A DNA stretch of 64,000 nt from positions 1,488,001 through 1,552,000 of the forward strand of contig JACONQ010000019.1 in the NCBI GenBank assembly GCA_014281115.1. Direction: 5' to 3'. Made by a program: the position numbers and the translations under genes. The notes beneath the pieces are model-generated. The model saw only the letters and a program-made list of their open reading frames with translations, had not been told where the DNA came from and did no database searches. This DNA comes from Laburnicola sp. R22_1 (Eukaryota > Ascomycota > Dothideomycetes > Pleosporales > Didymosphaeriaceae). How positions within the stretch are numbered: position 1 is the stretch's first letter; each line of letters starts with the position of its first letter. This document shows positions 55,529-64,000 of the stretch, one piece after another.

Positions 55529-58500
55529 TCAGCCCGTATCCTCGTCATTCTTGAGGAAGAGCTCCACAAGCCTAATCATCCTCTCCTTTCTGACCGCCTT
55601 ATCCTTCTCTCTCATCTTGTCCGTATTTGGACCCCTAAACATGACGTCCGCAAGAACGGTCGCGTAATTGCGATAAATCAGCTGCCTGATCGCTACGGCA
55701 GGCACCTTGCTCAAAGTCCGCCTCCTAACCGAAGCTTGGGGTGATGCTGGAAGATCCACGCTGGTGCGCGGTGTAGACTGGTCGGGTTTGGACGCTTCTG
55801 TGATTTGGCGGCTGACGTTCTGCAAATGGGAAACGAGAAGTAGGAAAGTGGCATTATGGTTTGGTGCCGAGGCCAGAATCTCTAGAGCCCACATCTTCTC
55901 ATCATCAGGATCTAGTTGTTGTCTCGATTTCTCCCGCCCAGCCATACCCTCTTCAAGTCTTTCCCACAAACTCTTGGTGATGACACCGTCCTGCAAGCTC
56001 CGAAGAAACAGCAGCAACGCGTTAGCGAGGTGTTCCAGTTTCACCCTCGATGGCGTCGTCGCGCCGAGAGCTTGTTCGAAAGGCTCATCGCAATCAAGCG
56101 ATTCAATGATGCCTGCTATCATCTCCTCGTCTGCTAGCTCGTTCTCATGACTGACAAACGGCCACGCAGCGTTGTGTTGCCATGGCGCCTTCTCCCTGTC
56201 GCCCTCGTGACGGGTCATGCCCCATTCAGCAAGTGTGCGTTCTGTCATGTCTTCTATTGCTTCCGTCAGCCGAAATATCTCGCGCGGCACCGACCACCTC
56301 ACTCCTTCTCGGTCTGGCTTCTGACGCTGCAACTTGCGAATTCCGCCTTCGGGGATCTTGATGAGTTTGTCTATTGTCTGCGAAAGTGTGGTGTGCAACC
56401 AGGGTGCGCGCATCGGAAGGAAGTGATCTCGGCCGTCCTTGACACGTAGAACAAGAACCTCCTCCAGGGACGAAGTACCTTCATTGAGCAGATGTACCAA
56501 GTCTAGGCTGTCGATTTTGAGTTTCAGCTGAACGTTGCAGATATCGCCTGGTTCAAGGGTATATTGTTCATCCAGAACGTCCGGGGATGGTTGAGACTTG
56601 TCGGGCTGCCGATCGAATTTTACAGTTAGCCAGGGCGGAAAAGATCCTTCCGGCTCACTTGGCTTAACAGGACGATTGGTGAAGCCGAAGGTAGCTGGTA
56701 CTCTGCCAGTGTTTGCAATGGTTACGTTCCGACGTTTTGATTTCCCAAAGATGACCTCGCCAAAGTCGACGCCGTCAAAGCTACTGTCGGTTGAGTCATT
56801 GTCCTCGGGGGCGACAGACCCAGTGGAGCGATCAACTACCATGGTGACGGTTGGCCTGCCTTCGTTCTCCTGCCGATCGAGTTCTCTAGCAACTTCTTGG
56901 TGTATGGCTGCTTTCAACTCGGAAATTACAGCATCGTATTCCAGAGAAAACACAGCCTCTAACGGTTTGTGGTCCGATGAAATTACTCGCATGTGCGAGG
57001 TATAGTACTCGAGAAGAAATTCGTCCGAGTAGCCAGCCTTTGTCGGCACAATGACAGGCTGAGGGTCTTCAGCCCCATCAAATTCATCGTAGCTGTCGTT
57101 ATTATCGCCATCGGTGTCGGGGTCATAGTCGTACAAGACATTGTCATCGTTATCGAGCCCTTGCGCTTTCATGTCCTCGTCCCTCTTTCGAGCCGCTTCC
57201 CGGTCCTTGGCTCTGAGATCGTACCCATATTTGGAGGCTCTCGTTCGATACAAGATTCGGTCGCACCAACTAGGACCACGACGCTTGTCGCTAGAATCAA
57301 AGACACCAACCTTGCCCATGTCGTATTTGTATGTTGGCAGAAAGCGTATCGGGCCTTCTTCCCACCCATCGTGGAAGGCCTTCCCGGCCTTTTGCTGTTG
57401 CATGAGTTCATCGTGGGGGAGAAGTGAGGTAATCGTCTAGAGATGAGTACCTTTAGCATGATCTCAATGGCATTCTATCTTAGGCTTGCTTACCGTTTGG
57501 AGGGAGGCAGGATCTAGATCCGGTGGCAGGGGCAGAGCATCCTCTGAATCTTCGCTGTCTCGGTTTGAATCCATCTTCGAAACGTAACCTGAGTCTCCGG
57601 ATGTAGAAGAATTGTCCTTCACGTCGTCGGCTGTATCTTGATCGTAGTGCTGGGTATGGACGGTGAGCAGGCGCCGCACATCCTCTCCTGGCATCCCTTC
57701 CAAGCGGTAGTTGAGATCACCGAACCAAAACGCAAAGTCTTCATCGCCTAGACCCTCTCCATGCCCCTGCGCCAAGTCCATTGCGTCGGTGATGGGCTCG
57801 AAGCGTGTACGGCTCGCGATTTGACCAGCATCCCAATTCCTCCGGTCTAATGCAGGCTTGTCTGCACCGGCGGATAGATGTGAATTCACGAACACAAGTC
57901 TCGTGGTTTCACCGAGCACTATCCTGGAGGCTACCGCGCCCTTGTTGCCCATGTAGCCCATAAGTCCAGTGCCAACGCTGGTCGTACTGGCTGCCTTGAC
58001 ATGGGGATGAACTTCGGGGGAAGCATAGACGAGGAGAAGCAAGCCGATCAACTGCTGCTCCGCCACAAGTTGGTAGCCGCTGGGCAAAGCCGCTGCAATG
58101 CTCGTCTTCCATTTGTTGGCGACGCTGGGGTCTGTAAAGGGCCGCAAAGCTTCCGTAGCCGACGAGATGTCTACCACTTCCTGCAGGCCCAACACGTACA
58201 GGCCCACTTCATCGTCTCCCGGCACTGCGTTTTTGTCGAGGAGGGGGATTGTAGGCGTAGCCGATGTTCGTCTTGCTTCCTGCGCCGCTATGCTTTCTTT
58301 GAGGGTTTCCGCCTTCGCATCGGACTCCTTGACACCAAGACCGGCTAGCGACTCTTCAATGCCCTTTCCCCCTACGAACCATGGCCCAATATCTTGCTCG
58401 ACACCCTTCATCCCGCCCACGTTCCAGGACCCCACTTTGATGCGCACATGGCGCGGCCGCGTATATTCGGCTCTGCGTGCGAACAGTGCTTGTGACAGGC

Positions 58501-58612
58501 TCTGATGCGTCGTTGTGATATTGGCCTGGCTGGCGTTGTTGCTGTCTGGGAATGCGCCCGGGATCTGCGCATCGCGATGCTCCGAGGAGGTCGAAGCGGC
58601 GTCGGAAGGCAT
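55529..58612 (-). CDS. inositol polyphosphate 5-phosphatase, OCRL-like (IPPc-ASH-RhoGAP-like)
   Basis: Two exons on the minus strand (58612-57494 and 57436-55529), phase-0 join over a 57-bp intron, 1008 aa. The catalytic domain shows SWNVGG (63-67), LGLQEVVDIS, TGLMGYMGNKGAVASRI, FVNSHLSAGAD, FWFGDLNYRLEG (about 295), PTYKYD, RGPSWCDRIL (about 428) and SSDHKPLEAVF (about 527), the full 5-phosphatase motif set. An acidic Ser/Asp-rich insert (about 330-365) interrupts the domain. From about 600 an ASH-like beta domain follows (NTGRVPATFGF...PPWLTVKFD). The C-terminus (about 700-990, with YRNYATVLADVMFRG) resembles the inactive RhoGAP-like domain of OCRL. The enzyme removes the 5-phosphate of PI(4,5)P2 on endocytic and Golgi membranes. 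The start is MPSDAAS, the first ATG in frame. Confidence 0.92.
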
Positions 58613-58852
58613 GGTGGGTGGGGGAGCGGCCGTGGGCGCTTGTTGCAACGTCGCAGTGGATGTGATGTTGGCTATCTGTCCATGGCGTTGGCAGGAGGGA
58701 ACGTTCAGCCTGTGACTGCCCTGTCAGCGTCCATGGCGATGAAGTGGTGAAGTCCGTCGCCGCCGATGACGCTGGTGGCAGGCCAGTGGCCCAAGCTTCG
58801 AGCACAGCTCCCCGCTTCGCGTCCATCATAATACATGTCAACATCGCGTTCC

Positions 58853-58892
<40 letters not shown>

Positions 58893-58918
58893 GTATACGA
58901 CTCTCCTATTTGCTCGCC
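58613..58918. promoter_or_regulatory. bidirectional promoter region, 5-phosphatase / DCP1
   Basis: 306 bp between two divergent start codons. It contains a long CA repeat nearer the DCP1 side and no obvious TATA box; housekeeping-type initiation is inferred. Confidence 0.5.
58856..58890. repeat. (CA)n microsatellite in the DCP1 leader
   Basis: About 17 CA units ending ACGCAG, roughly 30 bp upstream of the DCP1 ATG, so probably within the 5' untranslated region. Confidence 0.95.
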
Positions 58919-59780
58919 ATGGCTCCCAACAAGGGCAAATCCCGCGCACAATTCTCGCAGCCGCAGCCCCCGCCGCAGCCATCCGACTATGAGACGGATG
59001 CCCCGCAGAATATCGACATCCCGCCGCCGCCGCCGCGCTCCAACGAAGAGCTCAATCTCTCTGTGATTCGCCGCCACTACGCTGATGTCACCGCGATACA
59101 CCATGTGGCACCATACGCCGTTCTGTACACGTTCAGCCTCGACTCGGAACAGTGGGAGAAGGTCGGCATTGAAGGTAGCCTGTTCATCTGCGAGCTGGTG
59201 CCTTCCGCAGCGGGCGCCGAGCGCTATTCGGTCGTTATCCTGAATCGTCGCAGCTTCGACAACTTCTACATGGACATCTCAGGGCCCAGTAGCTTGGAGT
59301 TCACCGACGAGTATATCATCATGCAGGGCGACGAGGTGTACGGCCTGTGGATCTTTTGCGAGCCGCCCCCGAGCAGCACGGCCAACACGCGTGCTGATAC
59401 TGTGGCCAAGATACAAGAACTAGCGGCAAGTCGCACCTCAGCACAGGAGACCATAAATGCTATAGGTCACTGACATGCTCTTCACTTTTTAGGCACGCGT
59501 GCAAGCCAGCCAAGCCGCGACATTGCAGCGCATTGAGGACGACAGTGAAGCATCGGAACAGGTACAGTCTTCTGTCCCCATGGGACGGCAACTGTCGCTG
59601 CGTGAGTTGTTCGGACAACAGCGTGCGCAAGACTCGTCTTGGAGCGTCCACAATCACCACACACATCCACAAATGCTCCACCAGAGCCACCAAGCTACGC
59701 CGAGTCCACAGCCCACCCAAACCGATATGCTTAGCCAGCTTTTCATGAAAGCCAAGCAAGACTACAACAATCTTGGTTGA
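58919..59780 (+). CDS. DCP1: mRNA decapping enzyme subunit Dcp1
   Basis: Two exons (58919-59425, 59493-59780), 264 aa. The intron appears to use a GC donor (GCG|GCAAGT) with a CACTGAC branch and TTTTTAG acceptor; it joins QELAA to RVQASQAATLQRIE. The EVH1-like Dcp1 domain is clear: LNLSVIRRHYADVTAIHHVA, ALxYTFSLDSEQWEKVGIEG, SVVILNRRSFDNFYMDI and YGLWIFCEPP. The C-terminus carries LSLRELFGQQ and DMLSQLFMKAKQDY, short helices like decapping-complex binding motifs. Dcp1 stimulates Dcp2 in 5'-3' mRNA decay in P-bodies. The start MAPNKGKSRAQF follows a CA-repeat leader. Confidence 0.94.
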
Positions 59781-60728
59781 TGAAGCTGCTTTAGGCCACG
59801 TGGGCAGAAGGCTCTACAACTAGCTCCGTATGTGCATGGCTTCCGGTCCATTTGGATCATCATCAACAGGAGAGGAAAAACACCCGACGCTTGACGGGCG
59901 AACAACGATTCGTTGACAGAACCATGTCGCGCCGGCGACGTCGGCCTAGAAAGAGGTGATTCACAGATTAACACGTTCCAGGTTACCTGCTGTGATTCCC
60001 ACCCATCCGGTACGTAAAATCCATACTTTTTCATTTGCTCCTCCTGCGAGTGGCGCCATTCTGAGAAGGATCAATATTCGGACCTCTCCCTTTAGCGATT
60101 CGGAAGTCGCTACTGACATGCTATCAGTATTAACCTCGAGCTCTGAAGGCTACGCAACACAACCCGAAACCCCCCGAAGCACATGAGCAAGAAGGCGCGC
60201 ATCAATATGCAAGCAGGCTCTAATCGATCAATAATTGCGATCCGTTATCTGCTATGGAATGGCAATCTTGGAAGTCGGAGTGTCGGTCTCTGACATAACG
60301 GGGGTTTTGGAAGTCCGACTTGGACCCTGCCGGTTATTTATTGAACGTCGGCAAGGCGATTGTGCATTCCTGTAGGTCTGGTAATTGATACACTTTCCTT
60401 TTATTCCCCAAGGATCCAAGGTTCGATGTCAAGCACACAACATGCATGTACAGTGACGCGAATTGTTTGCTCGGAATCAATATGATGAGTATTATACAGC
60501 GATGAAATAACTGTCTGATGACCATGTCGTACCCCAGGATAGGCAATACGAAGGCCGAATGCACTCAAATTCTGTATTGCAGCTGTATGGTTCATGCCGG
60601 TATCTTGCAGATGGACCATACCCGTCAATGTCGCCAACGCCATCCCTAATGCTTCATAGTACAGCAAAAATACAGCCTCCGTTATGACCCTCTCAACATG
60701 CCCCCTCCGGCACCAGCACCCCACCCAT
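59781..60728. other. convergent 3' region between DCP1 and MRPS33
   Basis: No gene is seen. A long minus-strand open frame covers 60401-60728, but it is read-through of the S33 frame past its intron 2, so it is not called. Confidence 0.5.
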
Positions 60729-61188
60729 CTACCGCTTCTTATTGAACTTCTTCGATTCTGCCACACAGTCAGCACCACTCTATCGCCCACGCGCACGCGC
60801 ACACGTTCCACCCGAAACTCACCAGCAGCAGTCCTCTTCTTCTTCGGCGGCGCCTTGCCCCTCGACCGCGCTACATTCAAATGCTCCAACCAATCCTCCT
60901 CCTTCTCGTCGAGAATCTCAAACTCGGGATACAGCTTGCGCAGCTGGGAGACGGCGCCTATGCGCGGCGGGTAGTAGGATGCGACGGCGGGACCTTTGAG
61001 GCGCTGGTGCAGGATGCGGCTGCCGAGGCGGGTGCGTTCGGGGTTGAAGGTGGTGTTGAAGACGCTGCATTGGACCTTTTGTGGGGTGTTAGAGATGGGT
61101 TGGGGATGTAGAGAGAGAGGAGGGGCGAATGCTGGGTATGGGTACCTACCTTCATGAGGTCTAGGATGCGGGAGCGGGGGACGGCCAT
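60729..61188 (-). CDS. mitochondrial small-subunit ribosomal protein S33 (Rsm27/MRPS33)
   Basis: Three exons on the minus strand (61188-61150, 61075-60823, 60757-60729), 106 aa, with introns of 74 and 64 bp. The protein reads MAVPRSRILDLMKVQCSVFN, then NPERTRLGSRILHQRLKGPA, YYPPRIGAVSQLRKLYPEF and a Lys-rich tail PPKKKRTAAESKKFNKKR. The RxGxxxLxxRLKGPxxxxYYP pattern is diagnostic for the S27/S33 mitochondrial family, and the length agrees with yeast Rsm27 (110 aa). The tiny first exon was found from the GTAGGT donor and ACAAAAG acceptor. It is divergent from the RNase III gene with 185 bp between start codons. Confidence 0.92.
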
Positions 61189-61373
61189 TGTGGGGTGCGT
61201 CTGGTGGGTGCTGGTGAAAGAGAGGGAGTGTTGCGGAGTTTCGGAGGTTCGGGGGAGGACTTGGCGCCACGTGAGTCGGGCGGCATATTTTTCTCGAGGT
61301 CGAGGCCCCGCTTGAGCTGCGGAACGAGACTTTCGACACATTCATGCCGGGTTTTATTCATTGGTAGTACAGA
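61189..61373. promoter_or_regulatory. bidirectional promoter region, MRPS33 / RNase III
   Basis: Only 185 bp separate the two divergent ATGs, so both promoters must overlap here. No clear TATA box is seen on either side. Confidence 0.55.
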
Positions 61374-63145
61374 ATGTCTGGCTACGCGTCGCAGAAGCGT
61401 GGAGGTATGTGCGCTCTTCTATATTAATGATGCATACGCCCCGCCAGGTCATGCACCTGTCTGCTACGAATTACTGCTAACTCAGAGACACATGTATAGG
61501 CTCGTTTGACCACTACAGTAACGGTCGCTCCCAGAAGCACTCTCGATCTGAACATGCCAACTTCGCGCCGCTCGGTTCAAGGAACAACCTCCACCAGCAA
61601 GACAACAGCCGCCAGCCTAGGCCCCCGTACGGCCCGCCGATGCGAAATAGAGACATGACCGGCGAAACGGCCACGCTCGAACTTCTCCATCGGTTACCAG
61701 ATCCCAGAGAATGCAAAGAATGCAAATTGGCTTCAGCCGAGATGGAGTCGGGCATGATTGCATTGCTAGACAAGCTCCAGGCAGAAGAGCTGACGCCCGA
61801 CGGTGACAGAGACATAATGCACCATGCGAGGGAGCTTCGACGGCTGCTTTGCGCTCGCAGCAAGCGGAAAGAGGATATTCGGAGGAATCCCGTAGACGCA
61901 AAATGGCCGGCGAAGGGTGAGCCCGTCCTAGTTCCTGCCTATATCGAACACAAGATCGAGTCCGCGAAGGATCTACCACCGCTCCCGCCTATCACCGAGC
62001 CGTCACTGCAAGAGCAGGTCTTTACCCACTATACCATCCACGGCATGCGCATTCGAGGTATCGACTCAGGCGACGCCCTCTCCTACGACCGCCTCGAGTT
62101 TCTCGGAGACGCCTACATCGAACTGATAGCTTCGCGACTGATTGCGAGCCGGTTGCCGCACATCGATGTCCCTGAACAATCGACGTTCCGCGAGCAACTA
62201 GTCAAAAACGATACCCTGGCAAGATTCTCTAGCGCTTACTGTTTACCTGATCGCTTGAAACACGCGGGACACATGCGCGAGTCTAAAGGATGGAACAAGA
62301 TCATCGCCGATATTTTCGAAGCATACGTCGCTGCAGTGGTACTTTCGGACCCTGAGCACGGGTTTCAGACGGCCGAGGAGTGGCTCACCCGGCTGTGGAG
62401 TCCGCAACTGCTCGACTACAAAGTGCCCATCATCGAGAACCCGAAAGCGAAAGACGATATCCAACGGCTCGTCCAGATGAAAAATGTCAAACTCACTTAT
62501 CGAGAAGAGCGACCCATGGTGCAGGAGGATGGCGTGCAGAAGTACACCATTGGGCTTTACCTGACGGGTTGGGGTTACGAAAACGAGTGGCTGGGTACCG
62601 GCGAAGGCAGGAACAAAGCCCAGGCTGGCGTATATGCGGCAACGGACGCTTTGAATCGGAACAGCGAGGTGCTGAGGACAGCTGCGAAGAGAAAAGAGGA
62701 CATGTTGCTGCAGATGCGAGCGGAGGAAGTGGAGAGGTGTAGCAAGGAGCAAGAGGAGCTGCGGAAGCTGGCGGACCAAGGCGATGAGGAAGCGGCTGCC
62801 AAACTCAAAGAGGCTATTGAGAAGGCGAATGCACCGAAGGCTAGGCGGAAGCTGCCTCGGGAAGACGATGGGGATGCACCTACCAAGACTTCTCAGCACA
62901 AGAGCGATGGCAGCCCTCCGAAGAAGGCCAAGCTCAATGGCAGTTCAAACATTGCAGCGGATAAGAGCGACGTGACTCCTAGCAAGGACACCAAGAAGAG
63001 CACCAGCTCGTGGCTGGACGACATCGCAGCAGGGAAGATCGACGCGAGTTCTGCAAAGGAGATGAAGAAAGATAGCAGCGCTTCGTGGCTGGAGAAGGAG
63101 AGGAAGAAAAAGGAGAAAAGGGAGAAGAAAGCAAGGGCTCAGTGA
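61374..63145 (+). CDS. ribonuclease III (Rnt1-type), RNase III domain plus dsRBD
   Basis: Two exons (61374-61404 and 61500-63145), 558 aa, joined over a 95-bp intron (GTATGT, CTGCTAACT, TAG) that links MSGYASQKRGG to SFDHYSNGRS. The RNase III signature DRLEFLGDAYIE is at about 207-218 and the second acidic cluster ADIFEAYVAAV at about 278-288, so the metal-binding Glu/Asp set is complete. A dsRNA-binding domain spans about 336-401 (KNVKLTYREERPM...GEGRNKAQAGVYAATDAL). The C-terminus is a long Lys/Glu-rich tail (KERKKKEKREKKARAQ) likely to hold nuclear localisation signals. Rnt1-type enzymes cut double-stranded RNA in pre-rRNA, snRNA and snoRNA processing. It is not Dicer: there is one catalytic domain and no helicase or PAZ. 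Confidence 0.92.
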
Positions 63146-64000
63146 GGGAGGGGTGCAATGGCAACATATAAGCGGGCGGTGTACTCGATTCCATTTGCGG
63201 AACGTGTAGCAGCGTCGTCTGCCGATGCTTTGGCGCTTATTCTTCGCTTGGTAGATAGAGTCGTACGTACTGTATATGTGGTTAGAAGCTGCGGGTATTT
63301 GAGATCTAATGATGCATATGTCTTGAAGGGTTGCTTGCTTTGATGTTTGCATGTACGGTGCTTTGCTGTATTGATTGTATGTCATTGCAGTGGGAACAGT
63401 GCGTCTACGTCGGGTCAATGGGTGCATGCCAATACCAGCCAATCAGTGCTTTTAACATAGTGAGATTCTTCGTAACCTTCCTGCTTTATTAAAAACTGCC
63501 CCGAGCTTACATGGTGCGTTGTAAGCGTTGTAACAGTGCGGAAGTTTGCAGCGAGATGAGTGCGATCGGTCTTATACACCTGCTATCCTCAACGTTCGAT
63601 TAGTCGGTTGTAAGAACTGGGTTCTAGTCTGCTGTGAAACGAGATAGATAGCTTGTTTGGTTTGGTATGATGTGCTGAACAGTTTTTCGGTGTATTTCGT
63701 AGGGTTTTAAGTTCGAGGTACGAGGTGCAAGTGAATCGTTGCAGGGGAGAAAAATCTCGCAATCAAAGCTATGCAGCTTTTGCGCAATCCTATAGAATGG
63801 ACTAGCCTTTGATGTCCAAACGTTCTTTTACATTCAATGCGAGGTAATATTATTGCAGCAGCGGTGGAATTATAAAATCCACGTGTAGCCAGCCCCATAC
63901 GGATGGATTACCTTACCCCTGGCCCTACCAACACCCTTACGAGCCGTATACCCACAACACACATTTATAAATCCCGCAGTACCAAATACACAGAGTTCAA
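63146..64000. other. 3' flank of RNase III, no convincing gene
   Basis: AT-moderate unique sequence with only short frames. A possible leader of a gene beyond the window edge (TATAAAT at 63965, CACAACACAC) is noted near the end. Confidence 0.4.

Noticed and set aside
60401..61345. Long 314-codon minus-strand protein
   Set aside because: Only its middle is the S33 protein; the ends are read-through of intron 2, the 3' flank and the promoter.
61374..63145. Dicer or mitochondrial ribosomal protein mL44/L3 instead of Rnt1-type RNase III
   Set aside because: There is a single RNase III domain with the full acidic active site, a dsRBD and a basic tail; Dicer would need helicase and two catalytic domains, and mL44 usually lacks the intact active site.

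Overview
This is a filamentous ascomycete (Pezizomycotina) nuclear window, most likely a Dothideomycete. The signs are many short introns (47-95 bp) with CTAAC/CTGAC-type branch points, fungal families (Derlin, Dcp1, CENP-A, Rnt1-type RNase III, P1-type nuclease, AAA ATPase with an N-terminal DUF7025-like region, NLR-like remnant), and transposons damaged in the C-to-T/G-to-A manner of repeat-induced point mutation (RIP). Placement below class is inference.

Region 1 (1 to about 19,270) is an AT-rich, gene-free repeat block. It holds a Ty3/gypsy element, a Ty1/copia element, three different pogo/Fot1-type DNA transposons with visible terminal inverted repeats and TA targets, two copies of an unclassified direct repeat, and a small GC-rich LTR-like island. 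All coding regions are full of TAG/TAA stops, but the reverse transcriptase, RNase H, integrase and DDE motifs can still be read through them.

Region 2 (19.3-26.5 kb) is a gene island flanked by inverted copies of a short dispersed repeat: an F-box-like protein, the centromeric histone CENP-A (minus strand), a Derlin and a secreted S1/P1 nuclease. Region 3 (26.5-32.1 kb) holds one small hypothetical gene and two lightly mutated pogo elements that abut on one shared TA. Region 4 (32.1-40.4 kb) has a TENA/THI-4-like protein, an amino acid transporter, minisatellites and long stretches without convincing genes. Region 5 (40.4-43.5 kb) is an almost intact hAT transposon inactivated by five nonsense codons.

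Region 6 (44.5-53.7 kb) is fast-evolving accessory DNA: a 2EXR/F-box-like protein, an AAA ATPase with a compensating pair of apparent frameshifts, a Gln-rich hypothetical protein, an NLR-like pseudogene, and an irregular array of about ten copies of a conserved ~32-bp motif, single core copies of which also lie at 45.7 and 48.9 kb. Region 7 (53.9-63.2 kb) is dense housekeeping DNA: monofunctional GAR synthetase, OCRL-like inositol polyphosphate 5-phosphatase, Dcp1, mitochondrial ribosomal protein S33/Rsm27 and RNase III. Two divergent pairs there (5-phosphatase/DCP1 and S33/RNase III) share short intergenic promoters. Gene models were built by eye from splice consensus and family resemblance; no database search was run.
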